DNA of 64,000 nt from Sphingomonas sp. CCH10-B3 (GTDB lineage: Bacteria; Pseudomonadota; Alphaproteobacteria; Sphingomonadales; Sphingomonadaceae): contig NZ_LSIJ01000013.1 of NCBI RefSeq assembly GCF_001556185.1, positions 23,806 to 87,805 of the forward strand, in the 5' to 3' direction. Below, one piece after another: positions 43,543 to 53,271 of this stretch. Each line of letters opens with the position of its first letter. Position 1 is the first letter of the stretch. Below the pieces are notes generated by a model that saw only the letters and a program-made list of their open reading frames with translations, was not told the DNA's origin and made no database searches. Both the position numbers and the translations under genes were made by a program.

Positions 43543-44472
43543 ATGGCGGACCCCTATCAAATTCTGGGCGTGGCGCGCGGGGCAAGCGAAGCCGACATCA
43601 AAAAGGCCTATCGCAAGCTCGCTAAGGAGCTCCACCCCGACCGCAACAAGGATAATCCGAAGGCGGCGGAACGGTTTTCGCGCGTCACCAATGCCTATGA
43701 CCTGTTGTCCGACAAGGACAAGCGCGCGCGCTTTGATCGCGGCGAGATTGACGGCGACGGCAATCCGGCGGGCTTTGGTTTCCGCCAAGGCCCCACACCC
43801 AACAACGGCGGCTTTTCGCCGGGCGCCGGCGGCTTCGACATGGGCGGCGACGCGGGCGATTTCAGCGACATTTTCGAAGGATTGTTCGGCGGCCGCCGGG
43901 CTGGCGGCGGCTTTTCCGGCGGGTTCGGGCGGCGCGGACCCCAGCCGAAGGGGGCCAATCGCCCCTATCGCCTGTCGGTGCCGTTTGCCGACGCTGCCTG
44001 TCTAACGCCGCAGCGGATCACGCTGGCCGACGGCAAGACGATCGACCTGAAGCTGCCCGCCGGCGTCGAAACGGGCACGCAGATGCGGCTGTCGGGCAAG
44101 GGCGATCCCGGCCCTGGCGGCCCCGGCGACGCGATCGTGACAGTCGAAATTCAGCCGCACCGCTTCTTCACGCGCGATGGCGATGACGTGCGGCTCGACC
44201 TGCCCGTCAGCCTTGCCGAAGCCGTGCTGGGCGCGAGCGTGCGCGTGCCGACGGTGTCGGGCGCCGTAATGCTGACGATCCCGGCGGGGTCGAGTTCGGG
44301 CAAGGTGCTGCGGCTGAAAGGGCGCGGCTTTCACGGCAAGACCGGCTCGCGCGGTGATCAGCTCGTGACCCTGATGGTCGATCTGCCCGTAGGCGACGAT
44401 GCGCTGGTCGAATTCGTCCAGAACTGGCCGGGGCGCGACAAGCATCATCCGCGCGGCAAGTTCGACATCTGA
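43543..44472 (+). CDS. DnaJ-like co-chaperone (CbpA type)
   Basis: 309 aa. J domain at residues 1-70 with HPD ([10 protein letters not shown]), a Gly/Phe-rich region (about 80-130), and the two C-terminal beta-sandwich peptide-binding domains ([25 protein letters not shown], and [22 protein letters not shown]). The cysteine-rich zinc centre of DnaJ is absent, so it is class B/CbpA-like and would stimulate DnaK. ATG 43543 after GGGAG. It heads the strand that continues into yihY-fabI-aroC. Confidence 0.92.
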   Translation: MADPYQILGVARGASEADIKKAYRKLAKELHPDRNKDNPKAAERFSRVTNAYDLLSDKDKRARFDRGEIDGDGNPAGFGFRQGPTPNNGGFSPGAGGFDMGGDAGDFSDIFEGLFGGRRAGGGFSGGFGRRGPQPKGANRPYRLSVPFADAACLTPQRITLADGKTIDLKLPAGVETGTQMRLSGKGDPGPGGPGDAIVTVEIQPHRFFTRDGDDVRLDLPVSLAEAVLGASVRVPTVSGAVMLTIPAGSSSGKVLRLKGRGFHGKTGSRGDQLVTLMVDLPVGDDALVEFVQNWPGRDKHHPRGKFDI

Positions 44473-44488
44473 TCGCTGTTTTTTTTTC

Positions 44489-45448
44489 GTGAAGGAATTC
44501 TCGCCCACCTCGCCCGAAGCGCGCCGCCGCCAACCGGGCCGGGGGCTGAAGCTCAACCGCCACCTCGCCTTCATGGCGCCCGGCAGCTACGTCCGCGAAG
44601 TCGGCCGCCGGGTCATCGTCGGCGTGTTCAGCGACGGCTTCATCCACGCAGGCAACCTCGCCTATCTGTCGCTGGTCGCGCTGTTTCCCTTCTTCATCGT
44701 GGCGGCAGCGGTGGCGCGGCTGGTCGGCCGCACCGATGAAGGCCTGCGCACGGTCGATCTGTTCCTGCGCAACGTGCCGCCGCAAGTGGCCGGCGTGCTG
44801 CAGACGCCGATCGCCGACGTGCTCGCCGCGCGATCGGGGTCGCTGCTGTGGTTCGGCGCGGCGGTCGGGCTGTGGACCACGGCAAGCTTTGTCGAGACGA
44901 TCCGCGACATCCTGCGCCGCGCTTACGGCGTCAAATCGGTGCGGCCGTTCTGGCATTATCGCATCTGGTCGATCGCGCTGGTGCTGGTGTCGCTGTTGCT
45001 CGCGCTGATCGCCTTCAGCTTTCAGGTGACGCTGGTGGCGGCCGAGCAGTTCATTGTCCGCGCGATGCCGTTCGCCAAAAGCGCAGCGACGATCGTATCG
45101 GTGTCGCGGCTTGCGCCAGCGGCGGCGTTGTTCGGCGCGCTCTATATGCTGTTCTATTCGCTCACTCCGCCGCAATATCGCGACAGCCGCGCGCCGAAGT
45201 GGCCCGGCGCAGTGTTCACCGCGCTGTGGTGGTTAGGCGTTACCGCGCTGCTGCCGACGATCCTTGCCCGCCTGACCAATTACGACCTGACCTATGGCAG
45301 TCTGGCGGGCGTGATGATTGCGCTCATCTTCTTCTTTCTGGTGGGATTCGGTCTGGTTGTCGGTGCGCAATTGAACGCAGCACTGGCGGAAGCCGATGAA
45401 CAGGGAGTAGGAAGCGACGACACGGACGGGGAGTTGCAGGGCGCGTGA
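44489..45448 (+). CDS. YihY/virulence factor BrkB family membrane protein
   Basis: 319 aa with about six membrane helices, beginning after a basic N-terminus (YVREVGRRVIVGVFSDGFIHAGNLAYLSLVALFPFFIV). The family pattern F..D......a..lay..l.sl.P is visible. GTG 44489 is taken; ATG 44573 is a possible shorter start. A run of nine T's precedes the GTG. Function unknown in general (formerly annotated as RNase BN). Its stop overlaps the fabI start (GTGA). Confidence 0.85.
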   Translation: MKEFSPTSPEARRRQPGRGLKLNRHLAFMAPGSYVREVGRRVIVGVFSDGFIHAGNLAYLSLVALFPFFIVAAAVARLVGRTDEGLRTVDLFLRNVPPQVAGVLQTPIADVLAARSGSLLWFGAAVGLWTTASFVETIRDILRRAYGVKSVRPFWHYRIWSIALVLVSLLLALIAFSFQVTLVAAEQFIVRAMPFAKSAATIVSVSRLAPAAALFGALYMLFYSLTPPQYRDSRAPKWPGAVFTALWWLGVTALLPTILARLTNYDLTYGSLAGVMIALIFFFLVGFGLVVGAQLNAALAEADEQGVGSDDTDGELQGA

Positions 45449-46248
45449 CGGGATTGATGGCAGGCAAGCGGGGGCTCATCATGGGGCTCGCCAATGATCG
45501 TTCGCTGGCATGGGGTATCGCCAAGAAGCTGCACGAGCACGGCGCCGAACTCGCTTTTTCCTATCAGGGCGAGGCTATGGAAAAGCGGGTGCGCCCGCTC
45601 GCCGAAAGCCTCGGTTCGCAGAATCTGTTCGATTGCGACGTCAGCGACATGGCGTCGCTCGATGCGCTGTTCGATGCGCTGAACACGCGCTGGGGCAAGC
45701 TCGACTTCGTCGTCCACGCGATCGGCTTTTCGGACAAGAATGAGCTGCGCGGCGGCTATGTCGACACCAGCCTCGACAATTTCCTGATGACGATGAACAT
45801 CAGCGTCTATTCGTTCGTCGCGGTCGCCAAGCGCGCGAGCGCCATGATGCCCGACGGCGGCGCCCTGCTGACGCTCAGCTATTACGGCGCCGAAAAGGTG
45901 ATCCCGCATTACAATGTCATGGGCGTCGCCAAGGCCGCGCTCGAGACGAGCGTGCAATATCTGGCGGTCGATCTGGGCCGCGACAACATTCGCGTCAATG
46001 CGATTTCGGCGGGTCCGATCAAGACGCTGGCGGCGAGCGGCATCGGCGATTTCCGGCTGATCCTGAAGTGGAACGAATATAACTCGCCGCTCAAGCGCAA
46101 CGTGACGATCGAGGATGTCGGCGGCGCCGGGCTCTACCTGCTCAGCGACCTGTCGAACGGCGTGACGGGCGAGACGCACCACGTCGACGCCGGCTATCAT
46201 GTCGTCGGCATGAAGGCGGAGGACGCGCCGGATATCACGCTCGCATGA
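45445..46248 (+). CDS. fabI: NADH-dependent enoyl-ACP reductase
   Basis: 267 aa, last step of each fatty-acid elongation cycle. Short-chain dehydrogenase with the FabI-specific nucleotide pattern [16 protein letters not shown] and active site Tyr-x6-Lys in [23 protein letters not shown]. The C-terminus [14 protein letters not shown] is characteristic. It lies between yihY and aroC with 4-nt overlaps on both sides. Triclosan-target family; no unusual residue noticed by eye. Confidence 0.96.
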   Translation: MTGLMAGKRGLIMGLANDRSLAWGIAKKLHEHGAELAFSYQGEAMEKRVRPLAESLGSQNLFDCDVSDMASLDALFDALNTRWGKLDFVVHAIGFSDKNELRGGYVDTSLDNFLMTMNISVYSFVAVAKRASAMMPDGGALLTLSYYGAEKVIPHYNVMGVAKAALETSVQYLAVDLGRDNIRVNAISAGPIKTLAASGIGDFRLILKWNEYNSPLKRNVTIEDVGGAGLYLLSDLSNGVTGETHHVDAGYHVVGMKAEDAPDITLA

Positions 46249-47321
46249 GCCACAACAGCTTCGGCCATTTGTTCCGCTTCACGACCTGGGGTGAAAGTCA
46301 CGGCCCGGCGATCGGGGCGGTCGTCGATGGCTGCCCGCCGGGCATTGTGCTGTCCGAAGCCGATATCCAGCCCTTCCTCGACAAGCGCCGTCCCGGCACC
46401 AGCCGCTTCACGACGCAGCGGCAGGAGCCCGATGTCGTGCGCATCCTGTCGGGCGTGTTCGAAGGCCGCACCACCGGCACGCCGATTTCGCTGCTGATCG
46501 ACAATGTCGACCAAAGATCGAAGGATTATTCGGACGTCGCCAAGGCCTATCGCCCCGGCCATGCCGATTATGCCTATGACGCCAAATACGGCTTTCGCGA
46601 CTATCGCGGCGGCGGGCGGTCGTCGGCACGCGAGACGGCGATGCGTGTCGCGGCGGGCGCTGTTGCGCGTCTCGTCATCCCCGAAGTGTCGATCCGCGCC
46701 TGGGTCGAGGCGATCGGCGGCGACGCGATCGACCCGGCCAATTTCGACGGCGACGAGATCGACGCCAATCCCTTCTTCTGCCCCGACGCCACGGCCGCGC
46801 TCCGCTGGGAAACGCTGGTCGATGAGGCGCGCAAGGCCGGGTCGTCGCTCGGCGCGGTAATCGCGTGCGAGGCGGTGGGCGTGCCGCCTGGCTGGGGCGC
46901 GCCGCTTTACGCCAAGCTCGACGCCGATCTCGCGAGTGCGTGCATGAGCATCAACGCCGTCAAGGGGGTCGAGATCGGCGAAGGCTTCGGCGCGGCGCTC
47001 CTGCGCGGCGAAGACAATGCCGATGCGATGCGTCCGGGGCACCCCGGCACCGATGGTCCCGAATTTCTCGCCAATCACGCCGGCGGCATCGCGGGCGGCA
47101 TTTCGACCGGGCAGCCGATCCGCGTCCGCGTCGCCTTCAAGCCCACGAGTTCGATCCTGACGCCGGTCGAAACGATCACCCGCGACGGCGAGGCGACCGA
47201 AATCATGACCAAAGGTCGCCACGACCCCTGCGTCGGCATCCGTGGCACGCCAGTAGTTGAAGCCATGGTCGCGCTGGTACTCGCCGATCACAAGCTGCGG
47301 CATCGCGGGCAATGCGGATAA
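46245..47321 (+). CDS. aroC: Chorismate synthase
   Basis: 358 aa FMNH2-dependent lyase that makes chorismate from EPSP, ending the shikimate pathway. Signatures: [39 protein letters not shown] (the conserved Arg/Thr/His cluster) and the C-terminal [13 protein letters not shown] and [18 protein letters not shown]. Overlaps fabI (ATGA). An 8-bp hairpin lies 80 bp downstream. Confidence 0.97.
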   Translation: MSHNSFGHLFRFTTWGESHGPAIGAVVDGCPPGIVLSEADIQPFLDKRRPGTSRFTTQRQEPDVVRILSGVFEGRTTGTPISLLIDNVDQRSKDYSDVAKAYRPGHADYAYDAKYGFRDYRGGGRSSARETAMRVAAGAVARLVIPEVSIRAWVEAIGGDAIDPANFDGDEIDANPFFCPDATAALRWETLVDEARKAGSSLGAVIACEAVGVPPGWGAPLYAKLDADLASACMSINAVKGVEIGEGFGAALLRGEDNADAMRPGHPGTDGPEFLANHAGGIAGGISTGQPIRVRVAFKPTSSILTPVETITRDGEATEIMTKGRHDPCVGIRGTPVVEAMVALVLADHKLRHRGQCG

Positions 47322-47399
47322 CCGCATAAGTCTTTATAATATCCGATGAAACGGGCGTAATCGGCGGCAGTCCGTGGGGCGTGCCTGCGACCCGGCGCC

Positions 47400-47426
47400 C
47401 GCTCTGGCGATTGGTCTCCCAGAGCG
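47400..47426. terminator. 8-bp hairpin after aroC
   Basis: CGCTCTGG (47400-47407) pairs with CCAGAGCG (47419-47426). It lies between the aroC stop and the start of the small secreted gene, so it may be the aroC terminator or a feature of the following leader. No U tract. Confidence 0.4.
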
Positions 47427-47466
47427 CTGTCGACGAAGCGGCAGCGCGTCAACCGGAGACTATCCC

Positions 47467-47838
47467 ATGCGTATCAAGTTGATGGTCGGGCTGATCGGGC
47501 TGGGTGCATCGAGCATCGCGCTGGCCCAGACCACCCCCACCAAGCCGAAGTCCAAGACGCCGCCGACCTCGCAATCGCAACCCGCGCCGACGCCGACCCC
47601 GAGTCCCACGCCGACGCCCGACCCGATGACGGGCAACAGCACCGATCCGATGGGCAATAGCACGTCGCCGACATCGCCCGATCCAATGCCGGGTCAGGTG
47701 CCGTCGACCACGTCGCCGACCACCAATACCCCGACGACCGGCACGACGCCGCCGATCAACGGCGGCACGCCCCCGACCGGCACGACAACCCCGCTGGGGA
47801 CGGGCACGCCCCCCAGCTCGCCGATGGCGCCCAAGTAA
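47467..47838 (+). CDS. Secreted Pro/Thr/Ser-rich low-complexity protein
   Basis: 123 aa. Signal peptide RIKLMVGLIGLGASSIALAQ, then nearly all of the mature chain is Pro, Thr, Ser and Gly in short repeats (PTPTPSPTPTPDPM, GNSTDPMGNST, GTTPPINGGTPPTGTT). It has no recognisable fold and is likely an extended envelope or extracellular peptide, or a cell-surface linker. ATG 47467 chosen because the signal peptide begins there. Confidence 0.6.
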   Translation: MRIKLMVGLIGLGASSIALAQTTPTKPKSKTPPTSQSQPAPTPTPSPTPTPDPMTGNSTDPMGNSTSPTSPDPMPGQVPSTTSPTTNTPTTGTTPPINGGTPPTGTTTPLGTGTPPSSPMAPK

Positions 47839-47868
47839 CGGCGTTGTCCGCCCCGCGCGGGGACGCGA

Positions 47869-49158
47869 TCAATCCGCGAACGGATCGCGGACCAAGATCG
47901 TGTCTTCGCGCTCGGGACTCGTCGAGACCAGCGCGACCGGGCAGCGGATCAGCTCTTCGACGCGCTTGATGTACTTGATCGCCGCCGCTGGCAAATCGGC
48001 CCAGCTGCGCGCGCCAGCCGTGGTTTCGTGCCAGCCCGGCAGTGTTTCGTAAATCGGCTCGACCGCGGTCTGTTCGGCCGCATGCGCCGGAAAATAATCG
48101 AGCACACGATCGCCCAGCCGATAGCCCGTGCAGATGCTCACCGTGTCGAACCCGTCGAGCACGTCGAGCTTGGTCAGCGCGATGCCGGTGATGCCGCTCA
48201 CCGCCGCCGATTGCCGCACCAGCACTGCATCGAACCAGCCGCAGCGCCGCTTGCGTCCGGTTACAGTGCCGAACTCATGCCCGCGCGTGCCGAGCCGCTC
48301 GCCAATTTCATTCTCGAGCTCGGTCGGGAACGGCCCCGATCCGACCCGCGTGGTGTAGGCTTTGGCGATCCCCAGCACGAAGCCGACTGCGCTCGGCCCC
48401 AGTCCCGACCCGCCCGACGCCGTCCCCGCGATCGTGTTCGACGAGGTGACGAAGGGATAAGTGCCGTGGTCGACATCGAGTAGCACGCCCTGCGCGCCTT
48501 CGAACAGGATGCGCTTGCCCGCGCGCCGCGCTTCGTTGAGATCGCGCCACACCGGTCGCACGAACGGCAGCACGAAACCGGCAATCTCACGCAGTTGCTC
48601 GACCAGCGCGGTGCGATCGATCGGCGGCTCGCCGAAGCCCGCACGCAGCGCGTCGTGATGCGCCGTCAACCGGTCGAGCTGCGGCCCGAGATCGTCGAGA
48701 TGCGCGAGATCGCACACCCGGATCGCGCGGCGGCCGACCTTGTCCTCATAGGCCGGACCAATGCCGCGCCGCGTCGTGCCGATCTTGCCCGCGCCGCTCG
48801 CATCCTCGCGCAGCGCATCGAGATCGCGGTGGAAGGGCAGGATCAGCGCGCAATTATCGGCGATCATCAGCGTGTCGGGGGTGATGTCGACCCCCTGCCC
48901 GCGCAGCTTGGCGACTTCATCGCGCAAATGCCACGGATCGAGCACGACGCCATTACCGATCACGCTCGGCGTGCCGCGCACGATACCCGAGGGGAGCAGC
49001 GAGAGCTTGTAGGTCTTGTCGCCAACCACGAGTGTGTGCCCGGCATTATGCCCGCCCTGAAAGCGCACGACGACATCGGCGCGCTCGGCCAGCCAGTCGA
49101 CGATCTTGCCCTTGCCCTCATCGCCCCATTGGGCACCGATCACGGCGACGTTTGCCAA
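47869..49158 (-). CDS. purA: Adenylosuccinate synthase
   Basis: 429 aa, converts IMP and aspartate to adenylosuccinate with GTP, first committed step to AMP. The P-loop is [19 protein letters not shown], the IMP loop [11 protein letters not shown], and later [21 protein letters not shown] and [23 protein letters not shown]. Normal length and order. It is separated from hisZ by an oppositely oriented secreted-protein gene. Confidence 0.97.
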   Translation of the reverse strand: MANVAVIGAQWGDEGKGKIVDWLAERADVVVRFQGGHNAGHTLVVGDKTYKLSLLPSGIVRGTPSVIGNGVVLDPWHLRDEVAKLRGQGVDITPDTLMIADNCALILPFHRDLDALREDASGAGKIGTTRRGIGPAYEDKVGRRAIRVCDLAHLDDLGPQLDRLTAHHDALRAGFGEPPIDRTALVEQLREIAGFVLPFVRPVWRDLNEARRAGKRILFEGAQGVLLDVDHGTYPFVTSSNTIAGTASGGSGLGPSAVGFVLGIAKAYTTRVGSGPFPTELENEIGERLGTRGHEFGTVTGRKRRCGWFDAVLVRQSAAVSGITGIALTKLDVLDGFDTVSICTGYRLGDRVLDYFPAHAAEQTAVEPIYETLPGWHETTAGARSWADLPAAAIKYIKRVEELIRCPVALVSTSPEREDTILVRDPFAD

Positions 49159-49248
49159 AGCCTGTTCCTCGTTGAATCGAAACCGTCGCTCTAGACAGGC
49201 GCGCGCCGAGGGTCCAACTTTTCGCGCACATCATCGTGGGAGATGAAG

Positions 49249-49944
49249 ATGCCGAAACCGCTGCTCGCTGCCATACTGGGTTGCGCCCTTGCCGCTCCCG
49301 CACTGGCGCAGGAGGAAGTCGTCGTCACCGGCAGCTTGCGCCGCGCCGAAGCCACTGCGCAAACTTCAGGGATCGGCATCAAGCGGCGCGCCGATTTCGC
49401 GGTGCAGCGCGTGACGGTCTATGGCGACGCCCGCGACAAGGCGCAGCGGCGGCAGGAAATTCTGGCGACCGTCCGCAACGCGATTGCGCTCGGCCAGAAA
49501 CAGTCGGTGCAGCTGGCCTATGGCGACAGCGTCATTCAACCGCTGACTCTCGCCAATTTCGCGGACAAGCTGAAGTTCGACAAGGACTCCGACCGCGACG
49601 ATGCCGAGGAAGTGGAGTTCGTCATCAAGACGCCGCTTGCCGACGGCAACGCCTTTGCCGCGCTCGATCGGCTCAATGCCTTCGTCAAGGCCGTGCCGCT
49701 GTCAGGCCGAGCGGTCATCGAACAGCAGGGCGAGCCGGGCGTGTCGATCATCGATCCCAGCCAGTACCGCGGCCAGATTCTGGCTGCGATTGCCGCCGAT
49801 GCCAACGCGGCGGCCAAGCAGTTCGGGCCTGATTACGCGGTCGAAGTCAGTGATCTGGCGCGGCCAGTGCAATGGGCGCTGACTGGCCCGACCGAAGTGC
49901 TGCTTTACATCGCCCATGACTTGAAGGTTGTGCCCAAGGACTAG
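49249..49944 (+). CDS. Secreted protein, SIMPL-like, function unknown
   Basis: 231 aa. Signal peptide MPKPLLAAILGCALAAPALAQ. GGGAG at 49238-49242 is six nt before ATG 49249 but directly abuts the ATG at 49243, so 49249 is preferred. The mature part has strands and helices with the pattern VQRVTVYGDARDKAQRRQEILATVRNAI, which faintly recalls SIMPL/BP26-type periplasmic proteins. The second half (QYRGQILAAIAADANAAAKQFGPDYAVEVSDLARPVQW) fits the same repeat. Family call is tentative. Confidence 0.65.
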   Translation: MPKPLLAAILGCALAAPALAQEEVVVTGSLRRAEATAQTSGIGIKRRADFAVQRVTVYGDARDKAQRRQEILATVRNAIALGQKQSVQLAYGDSVIQPLTLANFADKLKFDKDSDRDDAEEVEFVIKTPLADGNAFAALDRLNAFVKAVPLSGRAVIEQQGEPGVSIIDPSQYRGQILAAIAADANAAAKQFGPDYAVEVSDLARPVQWALTGPTEVLLYIAHDLKVVPKD

Positions 49945-50054
49945 ATATCTGCCCCGCGCGAGCGTCGGCTCATGTTTATTGGTTCCGGTCGCCTTGAGGC
50001 TGGCCTGTTCACCAGCACGAGCGGATCAACGCTGCGCCCTTATTTGCCGGGCGC

Positions 50055-51161
50055 CTAAACCAGGCGCGCTTCGCCCCCCGTCAGCACATGCGTGCACAGC
50101 TGCGCTTCGGGGCTATCGCCCACGGCCAGCTGCGCGACCGTCACCCAGCCCTCGGCGCGCATCGCTGCCGCCAGCGCCGGATCGGTGCCGATCGGCACGA
50201 ACAGCCGCCGCCGATCGGGCACGCTCAAGCCGCCATCGACGATCGCATCGGGGTAGAGCGAGAAGCCGATCGCGGGCTCCTCGGCGCCGCCCTCGTGCAT
50301 CACGGTGTAGCTGCCGCCGCGGCCGATTTCGCCGCGCACGCCCGACGCGAAAATCGAAAAGCCGATCCAGCTCTGATATTCGAAACCATGCCGCTCGGTC
50401 GGGTCGAGCGTCATCGCAATCCGGCCATCGAGCGCCTCGGCGATCTTCCACAGCCCGTCGAGCCGTGATCGCAACGCGCCGCCGACATCGAACGCGCAGA
50501 GCCGGTCGTGCGCGGCCGCGAACGGCCCTGCCGCTTCGATCAGCGGCAGATAACGCGCGTCGATTGCCGCAACGCCACCCGCGTCCTTCGCGTCGAGGCG
50601 ATCCTTCAGCCGCTCGATCCGGTCCGCCGCCACCGGCAGCGGCCCCGCCGCCAGCGTGTCGACCAGGTCGGGCAGCGTGAAGTCGATCGACAGCCCGGCA
50701 ATCCCGGCTGCCTGCAACGCCTCGACCGCCACGCCGACGATCTCGCGCGCGGCCGCGACGCTGTCGAGCCCGATCAGCTCGCAGCCGATCTGCCGCATCT
50801 CGCGCTCGGGATCGAGTTCGGCAGCGCGCAGTTTGAGCACTTGCCCGGCATAGGACAGCCGCACCGGACGCGGATGGTGAGCCATCCGCGTCGCCGCGAT
50901 CCGCCCGACCTGCGCGGTGATATCGGGCCGGATCGCGAGCGTGCGCTGCGACACCGGATCGACATAGCGCACCGCGTCGATCGTCCGCGACGCCTTCAGC
51001 CGCCGGGCAAGCCCTTCGAAGAACTCGACCAGCGGCGGATCGACGCGCTCATAACCATGCGCGAACGCCGCGCCGAGGAGCCGCGCCTCGAGCGAGGCAG
51101 CGGCATCGGCAAACGGTGGCAGGCGATCGTGAAAGCCTTCGGGCAGGAGCGAGGAGGTCAC
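50055..51161 (-). CDS. hisZ: ATP phosphoribosyltransferase regulatory subunit
   Basis: 368 aa HisRS-like protein without synthetase activity, required with short-form HisG for the first step of histidine biosynthesis. Motif 2-like LAIRPDITAQVGRIAATRMA and motif 3-like region are recognisable (TLAIRPDITAQVGR, RLSYAGQVLKL). GTG 51161 is used; upstream the frame is repeat DNA. Its start follows the TAA of the DUF559 gene by 1 nt, and that gene lies between serA and hisZ. HisG is not in the window. Confidence 0.9.
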   Translation of the reverse strand: MTSSLLPEGFHDRLPPFADAAASLEARLLGAAFAHGYERVDPPLVEFFEGLARRLKASRTIDAVRYVDPVSQRTLAIRPDITAQVGRIAATRMAHHPRPVRLSYAGQVLKLRAAELDPEREMRQIGCELIGLDSVAAAREIVGVAVEALQAAGIAGLSIDFTLPDLVDTLAAGPLPVAADRIERLKDRLDAKDAGGVAAIDARYLPLIEAAGPFAAAHDRLCAFDVGGALRSRLDGLWKIAEALDGRIAMTLDPTERHGFEYQSWIGFSIFASGVRGEIGRGGSYTVMHEGGAEEPAIGFSLYPDAIVDGGLSVPDRRRLFVPIGTDPALAAAMRAEGWVTVAQLAVGDSPEAQLCTHVLTGGEARLV

Positions 51162-51162
51162 C

Positions 51163-51204
51163 TTAAGCCCTCTCCCCTTCGGGGAGAGGGTTTGGGAGAG
51201 GGGC
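51163..51204. repeat. Terminal hairpin, hisZ side of DUF559 cassette
   Basis: Starts TTAAGCCCTCTCCCC, loop TTC, GGGGAGAGGG, then TTTGGGAGAGGGGC. It is the near-exact inverse of the repeat at 51545-51583, so the gene sits between inverted ends. Confidence 0.85.
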
Positions 51205-51543
51205 GCCACACGCGATGCCGATTGCGGCGAGCACCCCTTCAAGATTAAATGCCACCTCCTGATTGGTGAATCTGATCACCCGATACCCCTTAGCTTCCAG
51301 CCAGATCGTTCGCTGCGCGTCATAGACCTCGTTGCCCGCATGCGTATCCCCGTCAAGTTCGATGACCAGCTTACGCGAACGGCATGCAAAATCCGTAATA
51401 TAGGGACCGATGATGACCTGTCGGTTGAACTTGATGCGATCGAAACGCTTGGCACGAAGCTCGTACCACAGTCTCTGCTCTATGGGCGATGGCGACTTGC
51501 GCATCGCCTTGGCCCGCTCCAACAATGTCGGGTCTTGCTGCAT
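51163..51543 (-). CDS. DUF559 endonuclease-like protein, copy 2
   Basis: 126 aa from ATG 51543 (the frame extends to 51591 only through repeat DNA). Core: SPIEQRLWYELRAKRFDRIKFNRQV, GPYITDFACRSRKLVIELDGDTHAG, LEAKGYRVIRFTNQEV, aligning by eye with copy 1. The C-terminus APLPNPLPEGERA and stop TAA (51163-51165) are encoded by the terminal hairpin, again as in copy 1. The gene interrupts what would otherwise be a serA-hisZ pair. The copies are diverged, so not recent duplicates of one another. Confidence 0.88.
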   Translation of the reverse strand: MQQDPTLLERAKAMRKSPSPIEQRLWYELRAKRFDRIKFNRQVIIGPYITDFACRSRKLVIELDGDTHAGNEVYDAQRTIWLEAKGYRVIRFTNQEVAFNLEGVLAAIGIACGAPLPNPLPEGERA

Positions 51544-51544
51544 G

Positions 51545-51583
51545 GCCCCTCTCCCAACCCTCTCCCCGGAGGGGAGAGGGCTA
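51545..51583. repeat. Terminal hairpin, serA side of DUF559 cassette
   Basis: GCCCCTCTCCCAACC, then CTCTCCCC-GGA-GGGGAGAGGGCTA, just outside the start codon. It is the inverted partner of 51163-51204; together they bound copy 2 within about 420 bp. The serA stop lies 10 nt beyond. Confidence 0.85.
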
Positions 51584-51592
51584 GTAAGCATA

Positions 51593-53170
51593 TCAAAACG
51601 CCAGCGCCATCACCGTCTTCACGCCGGGCAGCGCGCGGACCTGCGCGATCAGGTCGGGGGTCACGGCCTCGTCGACCGACAGCAGCACGATCGCTTCGCC
51701 ACCCGCCGAGCGGCGGCCGAGGTGGAAGGTGCCGATGTTCACTCCCTGCGTGCCGAGCAGCGTCCCGAGCCGCCCGATGAAGCCCGGCGCGTCCTCGTTG
51801 ACGACATAGAGCATATGGCCGACCAGATCGGCCTCGACCTTGATGCCGAACAGCTCGACGAGGCGCGGCGCGGCGTCGCCGAACAGGGTGCCCGCGACCG
51901 ACTTGTCGCCGGCTTCGGTCTTCACTGTCACGCGCACCAGCGTGTGGTAATCACCTTCGCGGTCGTGGCGGATTTCGCGCACGTCGAGCCCGCGTTCCTT
52001 CGCCAGGAACGGCGCGTTGACCATGTTCACGATATCCGAATGGACGCGCATCATGCCCGCGAGCACGGCCGAGGTGATCGGCTTCTGGTTGAGCTGCGCG
52101 GCGGCGCCCTCGACTTCGACCGAAATGCCCGACAGCGCGCCATGGGCGAGCTGCCCCACCAGCGAACCGAGCTTTTCAGCCAGCGCCATGTACGGCTTCA
52201 GCTTGGGCGCTTCCTCCGCCGACAGCGACGGCACATTGAGCGCGTTGGTGATGCCGCCGGTCACGAGGAAATCGGCCATCTGCTCGGCAACCTGAAGCGC
52301 GACATTGACCTGCGCTTCGGTGGTCGACGCGCCGAGGTGCGGCGTCGAGACGAAGCCCGGCGTGCCGAACAGCGGCGATTCCTTCGCGGGTTCGGTCGCG
52401 AACACGTCGAGCGCGGCGCCCGCGATATGCCCCGAGTCGAGCCCCGCCTTCAGCGCCGCTTCGTCGATCAGCCCGCCGCGCGCGCAATTGATGATGCGCA
52501 CCCCCTTCTTGGTCTTCGCCAGATTTTCCGCCGACAGGATGTTGCGGGTCTGGTCGGTCAGCGGGGTGTGGAGCGTGATGAAATCGGCGCGCGCGAGCAG
52601 ATCGTCGAGCGTCACTTTCTCCACACCCATTTCGAGCGCGCGTTCGGGGGTGAGGAAGGGATCATAGGCGATCACCTTCATCTTGAGGCCCAGCGCCCGG
52701 TCGGCGACGATCGAGCCGATATTGCCCGCGCCGATGAGGCCCAGCGTCTTGCTGGTCAGCTCGACGCCCATGAAGCGGTTCTTTTCCCACTTGCCGGCCT
52801 GTGTCGACGCATCGGCCTCGGGCAATTGGCGGGCGAGCGCGAACATCAGCGCGATCGCATGCTCGGCAGTGGTGATCGAATTGCCGAACGGGGTGTTCAT
52901 CACCACCACGCCCTTGGCGCTGGCGGCGGGGATGTCGACGTTGTCGACGCCGATCCCGGCGCGGCCGATCACTTTCAGGTTGGTCGCGTGCTCGAGGATC
53001 GCCTTGGTCACCTTGGTCGAGCTGCGGATCGCGAGGCCGTCATACTGGCCGATGATCGCCATCAGCTCTTCGGGCGTCTGGCCGGTAATTTCGTCGACCT
53101 CGACACCACGCGCACGGAAGATGGCGGCGGCGTTGGGGTCCATTTTGTCGGAGATGAGGACTTTGGGCAT
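51593..53170 (-). CDS. serA: D-3-phosphoglycerate dehydrogenase
   Basis: 525 aa, first step of serine synthesis, NAD-dependent. The long form has an N-terminal substrate domain, nucleotide-binding domain with GLIGAGNIGSIVADRALGLKM, catalytic residues in NCARGGLIDEAAL and TPHLGASTTEAQ, an allosteric substrate-binding (ASB) domain (about 320-450), and a C-terminal ACT domain (VVNEDAPGFIGRLGTLLGTQGVNIGTFHLGR) that usually binds serine for feedback control. Located after serC with a repeat between them. Confidence 0.96.
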   Translation of the reverse strand: MPKVLISDKMDPNAAAIFRARGVEVDEITGQTPEELMAIIGQYDGLAIRSSTKVTKAILEHATNLKVIGRAGIGVDNVDIPAASAKGVVVMNTPFGNSITTAEHAIALMFALARQLPEADASTQAGKWEKNRFMGVELTSKTLGLIGAGNIGSIVADRALGLKMKVIAYDPFLTPERALEMGVEKVTLDDLLARADFITLHTPLTDQTRNILSAENLAKTKKGVRIINCARGGLIDEAALKAGLDSGHIAGAALDVFATEPAKESPLFGTPGFVSTPHLGASTTEAQVNVALQVAEQMADFLVTGGITNALNVPSLSAEEAPKLKPYMALAEKLGSLVGQLAHGALSGISVEVEGAAAQLNQKPITSAVLAGMMRVHSDIVNMVNAPFLAKERGLDVREIRHDREGDYHTLVRVTVKTEAGDKSVAGTLFGDAAPRLVELFGIKVEADLVGHMLYVVNEDAPGFIGRLGTLLGTQGVNIGTFHLGRRSAGGEAIVLLSVDEAVTPDLIAQVRALPGVKTVMALAF

Positions 53171-53187
53171 GGGTGAACCTTTCTAAG

Positions 53188-53270
53188 GAACCGTCATCCC
53201 CGCGCAGGCGGGGATCCATAATCGCTGACGGTAGTGGGTATGGGTTCCCGCCTTCGCGGGAATGACGGAA
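53188..53270. repeat. CCGTCATCCCCGC inverted repeat in serC-serA spacer
   Basis: CCGTCATCCCCGCGCAGGCGGGGATCC at the left and GGGTTCCCGCCTTCGCGGGAATGACGG at the right are imperfect inverse repeats, each with an internal hairpin. It could attenuate or stabilise the message between serC and serA. A related but distinct GC-rich pair occurs at 60779-60891. Confidence 0.75.
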
Positions 53271-53271
53271 G

